A stretch of 64,000 nt of DNA from Maricaulis sp947259345. Lineage in GTDB: Bacteria; Pseudomonadota; Alphaproteobacteria; Caulobacterales; Maricaulaceae. A model generated the notes under the pieces. It saw only the letters and a list, made by a program, of their open reading frames with translations, made no database searches and was not told the origin of the DNA. A program made the position numbers and the translations under genes. Shown here piece after piece: positions 16,878-25,799 of the stretch; the first letter of the stretch is position 1, and each line of letters begins with the position of its first letter. The stretch spans positions 1 to 64,000 of the forward strand of contig OZ244254.1 of assembly GCA_965217205.1 (NCBI GenBank), in the 5' to 3' direction.

Positions 16878-18737
16878 GTGCCCGACGCCCAGCAGAACAC
16901 CTCCGGCGCATCGCCGATTCTCCAGGTTTCCGACCTGAATGTGGATTTCCGGACCCCGGACGGTGTGGTCCAGGCCGTCAAGGGCGTGTCGCTGGAAATC
17001 AAGGCGGGTGAGTGCCTGGCGGTTGTCGGCGAGTCGGGTTCGGGCAAGAGCCAGACTTTCCTCGCGGCGATGGGCCTGCTGGCCTCCAATGGCGAGGCGA
17101 CCGGCTCGATCAAATACCGCGGCGGCGAGATTCTCGGCCTGTCCCCGAGCAAGCTGAACCGGGTGCGCGGGCGCTCGATGACCATGATTTTCCAGGACCC
17201 GCTGACCTCGCTGACGCCGCACATGACGGTCGGCGACCAGATGCAGGAAGTCCTGGGCATCCACATGAAAATGCGCGGCAAGGCTGCCGAGGCGCGGGTG
17301 CTGGAATGGCTCAACCGGGTGCGCATTCCCGAGGCCCAGCGCCGACTGGTGCAATATCCGCACGAATTGTCCGGTGGCATGCGTCAGCGTGTCATGATCG
17401 CGATGTCGATGCTGTGCGAGCCGGATCTGTTGATCTGCGACGAACCGACCACCGCGCTGGATGTGACCGTGCAGGCTGAAGTGCTCGACATCATGGACGA
17501 GCTGAAGCGCGAAACCGGCGCCGCCCTGGCGCTGATCACCCACGATATGGGCGTGGTGGCGCGGATGGCCGACCGGGCCCAGGTGATGAAGCATGGCGTC
17601 TATGTCGAAGGCGGCAAGATCGAGGACATCTTCGCCGACCCGCAACACGCCTATACCCGCATGCTGCTCGACGCGATGCCGCGCCTGGACCGGCCTGACC
17701 GTCCGGGCCACACGGCGCTGAAGCCGGTCGCCGGCGATGCTGATGCCGATCCGCTCCTCTCCGTGTCGGATGTGAAGGTCCAGTTTCCGATCCAGGTCTC
17801 GGGCGGTCTGCGGCCCACTTACAAGACGCTGCGCGCCGTCGACGGCATCAGCTTTGATCTCCAGCCGGGCGAGACGCTGGGCGTGGTCGGCGAGTCCGGC
17901 TGTGGCAAGTCGACACTTGCGCGCGCCGTCCTGCGTCTGGTGCCGGCCCAGGAAGGGGCCGTCTCCTGGATCGGTCGTGACCTGCTCGGCCTCAAGGCCA
18001 ATGACCTGCGCAAGGCGCGCGAGGATTTCCAGATCGTCTTCCAGGACCCCCTGGCTTCGCTCGATCCGCGCATGACGATCGGGGCCTCGATCGAGGAACC
18101 GCTGCTCACTTTCCGCAAATCCATGCGGCGCAAGGAGCGCGAAGTCGTGGTCAAGGAGATGATGGAGAAGGTCGGTCTCGACCCGAACATGATCAACCGC
18201 TACCCGCACGAGCTGTCCGGTGGCCAGAACCAGCGCGTCGGCATCGCCCGCGCCATGATCCTGCGCCCCAAACTGGTCATTTGCGACGAAGCCGTCTCGG
18301 CGCTCGACGTGTCGATCCAGGCCCAGATCGTGGAACTCCTGATCAAGCTCCAGCAGGAGATGGACCTGTCCATGATCTTCATCTCGCACGACCTTTCCGT
18401 CGTGCGCGAGATCTCGCATCGGGTGATGGTGCTCTATCTCGGACGGGTCGTCGAAATGGCGGATCGCGACCAGATATACGAGGATGCCCGCCATCCCTAC
18501 ACCCAGGCCCTGATCTCGGCCGTGCCGGTGCCTGATCCTGTCGTCGAGAAGGCGCGCGTGCGGATCAAGCTCGATGGTGAATTGCCGTCGCCCATGGATA
18601 CCCGCGCCCAATTGCGTTTCATGAAGTCCAAACTGGTCGACGACCCGGATGCGGAGCAATACCGACCGCAATTGATGCAGGTCGCCGAGGGGCATTGGGT
18701 CGCGGAGCACGATCCGTTCGACCAAGTGTCGGCCTGA
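16878..18737 (+). CDS. fused double ABC ATPase of oligopeptide type
   Basis: A 619-residue protein with two complete ABC modules in one chain. Walker A is GESGSGKS in the first and GESGCGKS in the second. The signatures are LSGGMRQR and LSGGQNQR, with Walker B at LLICDEPTT and LVICDEAVS. Each module ends with an oligopeptide/dipeptide C-terminal extension (YTRMLLDAMP; YTQALISAVPVPDP). This is the layout of YejF/GsiA-type fused DppD-DppF proteins. A GTG start at 16878 is chosen because GGGGAG lies 7 bp upstream; the upstream ATG at 16833 lacks a site. No permease or binding-protein gene is adjacent, so it must work with subunits encoded elsewhere. Confidence 0.9.
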   Translation: MPDAQQNTSGASPILQVSDLNVDFRTPDGVVQAVKGVSLEIKAGECLAVVGESGSGKSQTFLAAMGLLASNGEATGSIKYRGGEILGLSPSKLNRVRGRSMTMIFQDPLTSLTPHMTVGDQMQEVLGIHMKMRGKAAEARVLEWLNRVRIPEAQRRLVQYPHELSGGMRQRVMIAMSMLCEPDLLICDEPTTALDVTVQAEVLDIMDELKRETGAALALITHDMGVVARMADRAQVMKHGVYVEGGKIEDIFADPQHAYTRMLLDAMPRLDRPDRPGHTALKPVAGDADADPLLSVSDVKVQFPIQVSGGLRPTYKTLRAVDGISFDLQPGETLGVVGESGCGKSTLARAVLRLVPAQEGAVSWIGRDLLGLKANDLRKAREDFQIVFQDPLASLDPRMTIGASIEEPLLTFRKSMRRKEREVVVKEMMEKVGLDPNMINRYPHELSGGQNQRVGIARAMILRPKLVICDEAVSALDVSIQAQIVELLIKLQQEMDLSMIFISHDLSVVREISHRVMVLYLGRVVEMADRDQIYEDARHPYTQALISAVPVPDPVVEKARVRIKLDGELPSPMDTRAQLRFMKSKLVDDPDAEQYRPQLMQVAEGHWVAEHDPFDQVSA

Positions 18738-18820
18738 CCCGCAGTTTGCAGCGAATTCACTCGACAATGGCTCGGACACCACTAGCTTCCGACCCCTAGA
18801 TCATGCCCGGGAGAGCAGGA

Positions 18821-21688
18821 ATGGCAGAGAATTTCGGCAGGACACTGGGCGTTGCAAGCCTGGCCCTCATCCTGGGCCTTGCAGCGTGCCAGCCGGCTCA
18901 GGATAGTCAGACCGGCGAAACGGCCCTGCCGACCGATTATGCCTTCGTGCATGAAGTCACCGACCTGCCGCCCGATCCGGACATTCTCTACGGCCAGCTC
19001 GATAATGGCCTGCGTTATGCGGTCCGCGCCAACCAGACGCCGCCCAATGTCGCCTCGGTGCGGATGGTCTTCAATATGGGCTCGCTTGGCGAGGCCGAGG
19101 ACCAGCGCGGCCTGGCGCACTTTATCGAGCACATGGCGTTTAACGGCACGACCGACGTGCCCGAGGGCGAGATGGTGCCGCTGCTCGAGCGCTATGGCCT
19201 CCAATTCGGCCCCGACACCAATGCCTTCACCGGCTATGAGACCGTCGGCTACCAGCTCGACTTGCCCGATGCCGGGCAGGAGGCGCTGGAGACGGCGCTC
19301 TTCCTGATGCGTCAGACTGCCAGCGAAATGCTGCTCGACGCCGAGGCGATTGACCGAGAACGTGGGGTCGTCCTGTCCGAGGAACGTGTCCGCAACACGC
19401 CGATCCGGCGCTGGAACAATGCGCTCTGGCGCTTTCGCCTGCCCGACACCCTGATCCCGGAACGCGATGCCATCGGCACGACCGAGGTGCTGGAGAACGC
19501 TCCGCGCGAGCGCTTTGTCGATTACTACGAGAATTTCTACACGCCCGAGCGCGGCATGGTGGTCGTGGTCGGGGATATTGACCCGGACACAGTCGCCGCG
19601 CAGATCGAGGCCAGCTTTGCCGACTGGCAGGGTATTGATGATCCGCGCCCGGATCCGGACATTGGTTCTGTTTCGACGGACCGCCCGCTGTCGGCCGGCT
19701 ATTTCTACGACCCTGAGCTCTACACCATCATCACCGTCGATGCCGTGCGTCCGCACGCGCCGGCACTTGATAGTTCGCAGACCCGGTTCGAGAACAATCT
19801 CGCCAATATCGGCGATGCCATCCTCAGCCGCCGATTCGCTACATTGACCAGTTCTGGGACCTCGCCGCTGATCCAGGCGGCGGCCAATCACGGCACGGAT
19901 TTCAGCCTGGCGGACCGCGCCTCTGTATTGGCTATTGCCCGGCCCGATCGCTGGGAAGAGGCGGTTGCGGCAGTCGAGCAGGAATTGCGTCGGGCCCTGG
20001 AGCATGGTTTCACCCAGGCAGAGCTGGACGAACAGGTCGCCAATCTTCACACCGCGCTGCGCGATGCAGCGGAACAATCGGGCACACGGCAGAGCTCGAC
20101 CCTGTCCGACCAGATCTGGTCCAACTGGCGCTCTGACCAGGTCCTCACCACCTCGCAATCCATGCTCGAGCGATTTGAGGAAACCTTGCCCCAAGTCACG
20201 CCGGAAGCCGTCAGTGAGGCTTTCCGGGCCCAGTGGGAGGGCGTTGAGCCATTGCTCTTCCTCGCCAGCTCCGAACAGATGGACGATGCTCAGACGCGGT
20301 TGATCGACGCTTGGGACACCAGCGCTGAAACACCTGTCGAGCCGCCGGAAGACCGGGGTGATCTCGCTTTCGCCTATACCGATTTCGGTCCGGCCGGTGC
20401 GATTGCTTCCCGGGAAGAAATCGAGGACCTCGGTCTGGTGCGGCTGCAGTTCGAGAATGGTGTGGCCGTGACCTTCAAGCCAACCGATTTCGAAGATGGC
20501 ACTGTTCGCGTGCGCCTTGATTTCGGTCGTGGTGAACTGGAACCACGAGCCATGCCGGCGGTTGATATCATTGCCGGTTCTGTCTTTACCGCGTCCGGAC
20601 TGGGCGAGCATTCCGCGGATGAGCTGGGCCGGGTCCTTGCCGGACGCAATATCGGCAACAGTTTCAATGTCGGCGATGACAGCTTCAGCTTCAACGCGGC
20701 GACAACGCCAGGCGATCTGCGGATCCAGATGGATTTGCTTACGGCATTCCTGACCGATCCCGGCTGGCGTCAGGAAGGGATGGATCAATTCCGCGCGGTT
20801 ATCCCGGAAATCCGCCGCAACTCCTACGCGACGCCGGGCGGCGTCATGTCGGCCGAAGTGTCGCGCCTGATCCGCTCCGGTGATGAGCGCTACGGCCTGC
20901 CCGACCCGGAACAGGTCGCGGGCGTTGATATGGACGCGATCCGGGACTTCCTGACCCCGGCGCTCGATAATGCCCCGATCGAGGTCACCATTGTCGGGGA
21001 TGTCAGCGAAGCCGCGCTCATCGAGGCGCTCGCTCCGACCCTCGGTGCCCTGCCGGCCCGGGCCGCGAGCTGGCCCGATTATGACGAGGCCCGAACCATT
21101 GTTTTCCCGGATGCGGTCGAAGAGCCGGTCGTGCTGCGCCACAACGGTCCGGCCAACCAGGCACGCGCCAATGTCTACTGGCCGACCTTTGATGACAGTG
21201 ATGCCGGACGCACACGGGCCATGGCCCTGCTCAATGCGGTCTTCGACCTCAAGCTGACCGAGCGCCTTCGCGAGCGCGACGGCCTGACTTATTCAGCGTC
21301 CAACGCGGCTGCCGAGTCGGATGTCTATCCGGATTACGGCTATCTCTATGTGGGTGCGGATGTCCGGGTAGAAACAGTCGATCAGACTTATGACGCGATC
21401 AATGAGCTGGCGGCCGATCTCGTGTCGGGGGCGATCAGCGAGGACGAAGTCCTGCGAGCGCGCCAGCCCCTGCTCGAGCAGATCGAGAATGCGATGGAGA
21501 ATAATGGCGCCTGGATGAGCTGGTTGTCCCAGTCCTGGGGCAATCCGGACCGGCTCGACCGAATCCGTTCGCTGCGCAGTGATTATGAGAGCGTCACTCG
21601 CGACGAGTTGGTCGAGCTGGCTGCGGCCTACCTCTCGCCCGAGCGGACCTGGCGTGTCACCATCCTGCCACGCGATGTCGAACAATAA
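18821..21688 (+). CDS. M16 zinc metallopeptidase lipoprotein
   Basis: A 955-residue periplasmic peptidase. The signal peptide ends in the lipobox LGLAAC, so it should be lipid-anchored. The inverted zinc motif HFIEH lies near residue 100 in the typical context GLAHFIEHMAFNGT, with the downstream glutamate region ERGVVLSEE. The protein comprises two M16 modules; the second (from about 520) lacks the zinc motif, as is normal for non-catalytic halves. The ATG at 18821 is preferred over 18803 because GAGAG/AGGA precede it. It probably degrades peptides in the envelope, like pitrilysin/PqqL relatives. An FKBP gene follows 21 bp later. Confidence 0.9.
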   Translation: MAENFGRTLGVASLALILGLAACQPAQDSQTGETALPTDYAFVHEVTDLPPDPDILYGQLDNGLRYAVRANQTPPNVASVRMVFNMGSLGEAEDQRGLAHFIEHMAFNGTTDVPEGEMVPLLERYGLQFGPDTNAFTGYETVGYQLDLPDAGQEALETALFLMRQTASEMLLDAEAIDRERGVVLSEERVRNTPIRRWNNALWRFRLPDTLIPERDAIGTTEVLENAPRERFVDYYENFYTPERGMVVVVGDIDPDTVAAQIEASFADWQGIDDPRPDPDIGSVSTDRPLSAGYFYDPELYTIITVDAVRPHAPALDSSQTRFENNLANIGDAILSRRFATLTSSGTSPLIQAAANHGTDFSLADRASVLAIARPDRWEEAVAAVEQELRRALEHGFTQAELDEQVANLHTALRDAAEQSGTRQSSTLSDQIWSNWRSDQVLTTSQSMLERFEETLPQVTPEAVSEAFRAQWEGVEPLLFLASSEQMDDAQTRLIDAWDTSAETPVEPPEDRGDLAFAYTDFGPAGAIASREEIEDLGLVRLQFENGVAVTFKPTDFEDGTVRVRLDFGRGELEPRAMPAVDIIAGSVFTASGLGEHSADELGRVLAGRNIGNSFNVGDDSFSFNAATTPGDLRIQMDLLTAFLTDPGWRQEGMDQFRAVIPEIRRNSYATPGGVMSAEVSRLIRSGDERYGLPDPEQVAGVDMDAIRDFLTPALDNAPIEVTIVGDVSEAALIEALAPTLGALPARAASWPDYDEARTIVFPDAVEEPVVLRHNGPANQARANVYWPTFDDSDAGRTRAMALLNAVFDLKLTERLRERDGLTYSASNAAAESDVYPDYGYLYVGADVRVETVDQTYDAINELAADLVSGAISEDEVLRARQPLLEQIENAMENNGAWMSWLSQSWGNPDRLDRIRSLRSDYESVTRDELVELAAAYLSPERTWRVTILPRDVEQ

Positions 21689-21709
21689 TCAGCCTACAGG
21701 ACTGACCTG

Positions 21710-22414
21710 ATGACCCGATTTGCCTTTGCCGCAAGCTGCTGCGCCCTGGCGCTGGCCGCCTGTTCCGAGCCGACCGGCTCGACCACCGATGAGACCCGGA
21801 ATTCGACCATGACACCTGCCTCAACCAGTGCGGAGACGATTGCCTCCGGCGATGTCGCTGCCTTGCGAGAGCGCCTCGCGATGGCGGAACGGGTTGTTCC
21901 CAATCTGGATGCGCTGATCGCCCGCCAAGTGATTGTGGATGAAGCACGCGCGTGCACGCCCCGTGACAGTGATACGATCCCGCTGCGTGATCTGCCTGCT
22001 GATCCGACCGACCCGGCCGCCAATGGCGCGCTGGCCGATCAGTATCTCCGCGAGATCGTGACCGAGCCCTGTGTTTTCCAGCTGCCGTCCGGCCTGATTT
22101 TCCGTATCCGGACAGCGGTGGAGGCGGGCGAGAGCCCGATGCGCGGCGACATGGTGACGGTGAACTATCGGGGCCAATTGCTCGATGGCGAGGAGTTTGA
22201 CAGTTCCTGGACGCGCGGCGAGCCGGCCACCTTTCCTTCCGATCGCCTGATCGCGGGCTGGGTTGAAGCCTTGCCGCTGATGCAGGTCGGTGAGCGCTGG
22301 GAACTCTTCATCCATCCGGATCTGGGCTATGGCATGCGCGGCACGCCGGGCGGGCCGATCGGCCCCAACATGGCGCTGGTGTTCGAGCTTGAATTGCTCG
22401 GCCTGCCGGGTTGA
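21710..22414 (+). CDS. FKBP-type prolyl isomerase lipoprotein
   Basis: A 234-residue protein with a lipobox (LALAAC, Cys at about 18), a Ser/Thr-rich linker and a helical N-terminal part. A C-terminal FKBP domain covers about 125-234. Domain marks are VTVNYRGQLLDGEEFDSS, the loop with PADRLI-like SDRLIAGWVEALPLM, GERWELFIHPDLGYG and the final VFELELL. It should catalyse cis/trans isomerisation of prolyl bonds in the periplasm. It follows the M16 peptidase gene closely and is probably co-transcribed, which suggests a shared role in envelope protein quality control. Confidence 0.92.
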   Translation: MTRFAFAASCCALALAACSEPTGSTTDETRNSTMTPASTSAETIASGDVAALRERLAMAERVVPNLDALIARQVIVDEARACTPRDSDTIPLRDLPADPTDPAANGALADQYLREIVTEPCVFQLPSGLIFRIRTAVEAGESPMRGDMVTVNYRGQLLDGEEFDSSWTRGEPATFPSDRLIAGWVEALPLMQVGERWELFIHPDLGYGMRGTPGGPIGPNMALVFELELLGLPG

Positions 22415-22445
22415 TCCCGACTCAGTCTGAATTTGAATGAACCGA

Positions 22446-22478
22446 CCTGCGCCTGTCGACTAGCGCGACAGGCGCAGG
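22446..22478. terminator. hairpin between convergent genes
   Basis: CCTGCGCCTGTCG and CGACAGGCGCAGG form a 13-bp stem with a short loop. It covers the stop codon of the minus-strand tadG-like gene (22460-22462) and lies after the FKBP gene. Only a short T stretch follows on the plus strand, so terminator function is possible but not certain. Confidence 0.45.
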
Positions 22479-24016
22479 TTTGTCAGGTCACCGGCAATCA
22501 TCTCGAAGGCGTCTTCCAGCGCTTCGGCTGATGGCGAGTCGAAATACAGGCTCGGATGGCTGGCGCAACCGCGCATCAGATCGCGGGTTGAGCTGGAATT
22601 GACCTGGAAGGTGATGGTGTAGACACGGATGCCTTGCGCCTTGGCATAGTCACAGGCGGCCTCGGTGCGCTCGTCGAGCTCTCTGGATAGCACATTGCCG
22701 CTGGACGAGCGTCGTCCCAGCCGACCGTCGGCGACATAGCCATAGGCTTCGTAGTCCGACATCTGATTGGTATTGCGACCGCTCATGACATTGTCGCCAT
22801 CAGTCAGGATGACCATTGCCTTGATATATTCGTCATCCGACCAGGGTGCGCCTTCGGTGAAGGGCGCGCCGGGTGACAGGGTGCGAATGCCCCAGCCGAT
22901 CCCATTGGGGATATTGGTCGTGCCGTTGGCGTCCATGTCATCGATCGCGTTGAGCACGGTGCGTTCATTTGTGGTGAGGGGCGTGATCGGAGTCGTTGTG
23001 CAAGAGCGATTCGGTCCCCCGCGGGACGGGCGCCCGTTATCATATTTGTCGAGCGCCACCATGCGCTCATCGGCGCCGCCATTGGTTCCATCATTCAGAT
23101 AGGAATTGGAGTATCGGCCGATATCCGGTTCGTCCGGCGCGAAATAGGGCACGAAAAGCGTTTCCGGATCGCCGCGGCTCGGTGTCGTGTCGTCGATATC
23201 CATCGGGATGGGACGCGCTTCCACGCAGCCATCCCACGACGTATTGCGCAGCTGGTCGAACAAGTCCCAGTGATTGACGATGATCTCTTCGGTCTCGCAG
23301 CGGCGACGCCAGCCCCAGCCGGTGCAGGTTTCGATCTCGACCGGATTGCCGCCGGCCCATTCCGCGTGGATCGGCGATTCCGCATTCGGGTCGAGCCACC
23401 AGGCGCGCTCATACTGGGTCCCGACATTCACCGTCGCGGCGAAGGGAACAAGCCCGATCTTGACGTCAGTCGGATCATCGGCGGCATCGAAGAGAATCTC
23501 GGTTAAAAGTTCGGCACTGTCGCGCAGGTCGCGGATCTTGGAGCCACCCATCGAGCCGGTATTGTCGAGCACCATCACCAGTTCCAGGCGCTGGCGGGCC
23601 CGCTGGACCTCGCTCTCCCAATGGACTGTGATGTAGTCGATTCCGGCCATGCCCAGCATGGTCGTCTGGACGCGGGCCTCGCCGGTCACCGTGACCGTGT
23701 CGGACTCGTCGTCGATGTTCACATTGACGTTCTGCACTACGCCCAGTTCGCGGCCGGGATAGTTCGCGGCGATGAAATCATTGGCGATGCTGGTGGCATC
23801 CTCGTTCGACAGCGAGGTGTTCACGCCGACCGCGAGGGCCGCTGCATCCAGCGCCTGGGCGAGGCGCGAGCGGGCATTCATCGACTGGCTGAGGTCCACT
23901 GCGCCGCCGGACAGAAGCGCCACGGGCACCAGCGACAGGGCGAAAATCGTCGCCACATTGCCACGGGATTCGCGGCAAAAGCGGGCAACCAGATTTTTCA
24001 GGGCTGTGAAAGCCAT
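22460..24016 (-). CDS. TadG-like pilus protein with von Willebrand A domain
   Basis: A 518-residue protein. The N-terminus has RGNVATIFALSLVPVALLSGGAVD, the single membrane helix and TadE/TadG pseudopilin-like motif, followed by ALDAAALAVG. A von Willebrand A domain starts near 145 with the metal site motif VLDNTGSMGGSKI and a later ILTDGDN. Several Cys/Trp-rich insertions occur in the middle (GWGWRRRCE). TadG-like proteins are minor parts of Flp/Tad adhesive pili, displayed outside the inner membrane. It is a paralogue of the next gene at 24110-25615. No other tad genes are in the window. CtrA-like boxes lie upstream. Confidence 0.88.
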   Translation of the reverse strand: MAFTALKNLVARFCRESRGNVATIFALSLVPVALLSGGAVDLSQSMNARSRLAQALDAAALAVGVNTSLSNEDATSIANDFIAANYPGRELGVVQNVNVNIDDESDTVTVTGEARVQTTMLGMAGIDYITVHWESEVQRARQRLELVMVLDNTGSMGGSKIRDLRDSAELLTEILFDAADDPTDVKIGLVPFAATVNVGTQYERAWWLDPNAESPIHAEWAGGNPVEIETCTGWGWRRRCETEEIIVNHWDLFDQLRNTSWDGCVEARPIPMDIDDTTPSRGDPETLFVPYFAPDEPDIGRYSNSYLNDGTNGGADERMVALDKYDNGRPSRGGPNRSCTTTPITPLTTNERTVLNAIDDMDANGTTNIPNGIGWGIRTLSPGAPFTEGAPWSDDEYIKAMVILTDGDNVMSGRNTNQMSDYEAYGYVADGRLGRRSSSGNVLSRELDERTEAACDYAKAQGIRVYTITFQVNSSSTRDLMRGCASHPSLYFDSPSAEALEDAFEMIAGDLTNLRLSR

Positions 24017-24062
24017 GGCGGTGATCCAGTACAGATTTCACTAAAATCCTACCGGTTCGGGA

Positions 24063-24102
24063 TTAAGGGGGCGTTATAAGCCACGGTTATCGGGGGATTA
24101 AC
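24063..24102 (-). promoter_or_regulatory. two CtrA-like boxes upstream of tadG-like gene
   Basis: Two near matches to the CtrA consensus TTAA-N7-TTAAC lie 47-86 bp upstream of the ATG at 24016. One is TTAA-GGGGGCG-TTATA (24063-24078). The other is TTAT-CGGGGGA-TTAAC (24087-24102). CtrA controls pilus genes in Caulobacter, so the placement is sensible. Binding is inferred from sequence only. Confidence 0.4.
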
Positions 24103-24109
24103 GGGTGCC

Positions 24110-25615
24110 CTACCTCGAGAGACGCAGATTGGTGAGGTCGCCGGCGATCATCTCGAAGGCCGAACGCAGCGCCGCATCGGACGGGCTGTCATAATACAGC
24201 GTCGGATGGGTCGCACAGTCGCGCATCATGTCCCGCGTCGTGCTCGACGAGACCTGGAAGGTGATCGTATAGACCCGGATACCGAGCGATTTGGCATACT
24301 CACAGGCGGCGGCGGTCCGAGCATTGAGTGCATTCCGGATTGTGTAGTCCGAAGTGGAGGTCACGCCCAGACGACCGTCACGCACATAGCCATAGCCGGA
24401 ATAGTCCGAATAATTCGGGTTGTTGCGACCATTGAGATAATTCTCGCCATCGGTCAGCACGACCATCGCCTTGATCGTGTCGTCCTCCTCGAAGCCGACC
24501 CCTTCGGTAAAGGGCATGCCTGGTGACAGGACGCGCACGCCCCAGCTGACCCCGATCGGGATATTGGTGGTGCCGCTGGCGATCATGTCCTCGATCGCAT
24601 TATCAATCGTGCGTCGGTGATTGGTCAGCGGCGTGATCGGTCGTGCGGTGCAGCCCCATTGCGGTCCGCGACTGTTCGAATTGATCCAGGCATGGGTGTA
24701 TTTCGGCGTGTTGCGCATGCGCGCCCGCTCGTCATACCCCCCCATTCCGTCATTGAGATAGGAGTTCGCATAGCCGGCATTATTGGCGTAGTTCGACTCG
24801 TCCGGCGCGAAATAGGGCACAAAGAGCGTGTCCGGATCGGATGGATCGGGTGTCGTATCCTCGATATCATGGGGGATGGCGCGCGCCTCGACACAGCCGG
24901 TCCAGTTGCGGTTGCGGATCGTGTCATAGAGATCCCAGCGATTGGCGACCGGGTCGAAATTCTCCGCGTGGAGGGGCGATCGCGCATCCGGGTCGAGCCA
25001 CCAGTCGCGGGCATGGCCGGTGCCGACATTCACGGTCGCCGAGAAGGGGACCAGGCCGATCTTGAGCCGGTCGGCATCGGCGCCGTCAAACAGGATATCG
25101 GTCAGCAGAAGGCCCGCATCCCGCAGGCTGGCAATCTTCGAGCCACCCATCGAGCCGGTATTGTCGAGCACCATGACCAGTTCGAGCGAAGAGCGGGCGC
25201 GCTGGACCTCGCTCTCCCAGTGAACGGTGATGTGCTCGATCCCGACAAGTCCGAGAATGATGGTCTCGACCCGGCTTTCCGCCCGCACGGTTACGCGGTC
25301 ATTGGTCTCATCAAGATTGACCGTGACATTCTGGATCGCCCCGAGCTCATCGGCAGGATAATTGGCATTGATGAAGTCTTCCGCGAGACCGGCCGCATCC
25401 GCTTCACTGATCGAGATTCGCACACCGACAGCCAAGGCTGCTGCATCCAGCGCGCTTGAAAGGCGGGTGCGGGCATTCAGGGCCTGGTTGACGTCGACGG
25501 CGCCTCCGGCCAGCACGCAAATCGGTACCAGCAGGAGCGAAAACAGCATGGCGACATTGCCGCGCTGGTCCGCGCCCCATCTTTGCAGCCATATCAAGCC
25601 GAACCGCCACATCTT
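24110..25615 (-). CDS. TadG-like pilus protein, second paralogue
   Basis: A 501-residue paralogue of the protein at 22460-24016 with the same order: membrane-helix motif QRGNVAMLFSLLLVPICVLAGGAVD, the LDAAALAVG helix, then a von Willebrand A domain (VLDNTGSMGGSKI, VLTDGENYL). The two share many long identical stretches near both ends, including the last residues MIAGDLTNLRLSR, which shows tandem duplication. The ATG at 25615 is preferred to a TTG at 25639. It faces argE across a 184-bp divergent spacer. A role in Tad pilus assembly or surface adhesion is inferred. Confidence 0.87.
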   Translation of the reverse strand, partial: KMWRFGLIWLQRWGADQRGNVAMLFSLLLVPICVLAGGAVDVNQALNARTRLSSALDAAALAVGVRISISEADAAGLAEDFINANYPADELGAIQNVTVNLDETNDRVTVRAESRVETIILGLVGIEHITVHWESEVQRARSSLELVMVLDNTGSMGGSKIASLRDAGLLLTDILFDGADADRLKIGLVPFSATVNVGTGHARDWWLDPDARSPLHAENFDPVANRWDLYDTIRNRNWTGCVEARAIPHDIEDTTPDPSDPDTLFVPYFAPDESNYANNAGYANSYLNDGMGGYDERARMRNTPKYTHAWINSNSRGPQWGCTARPITPLTNHRRTIDNAIEDMIASGTTNIPIGVSWGVRVLSPGMPFTEGVGFEEDDTIKAMVVLTDGENYLNGRNNPNYSDYSGYGYVRDGRLGVTSTSDYTIRNALNARTAAACEYAKSLGIRVYTITFQVSSSTTRDMMRDCATHPTLYYDSPSDAALRSAFEMIAGDLTNLRLSR

Positions 25616-25799
25616 GCGATCCCGTTGCCATTGAACCAACAGCCACTATGACGGACAGGGACGCATGCGCGGAGCGAAGCTTCGATTCGCTGTAAAAAGA
25701 CCGATAACAAAATCTGCCAAATCCAAATCTGATTGTCGCGGTGTCGGCCGATCCGGCAAATGCGTTGACGTCCGCGCAGGGCATTGGCAGACCGGCACT

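Noticed and set aside
16746..21142. Long minus-strand reading frames (678 and 786 codons) opposite the ABC ATPase and M16 peptidase
   Set aside because: They have no recognisable domains and mirror genes with strong motifs on the plus strand. High GC content keeps the opposite strand open.
24110..25639. TTG start at 25639 for the second TadG-like gene
   Set aside because: It adds eight codons without any Shine-Dalgarno sequence; the ATG at 25615 places the membrane helix motif at the same distance from the start as in the paralogue.
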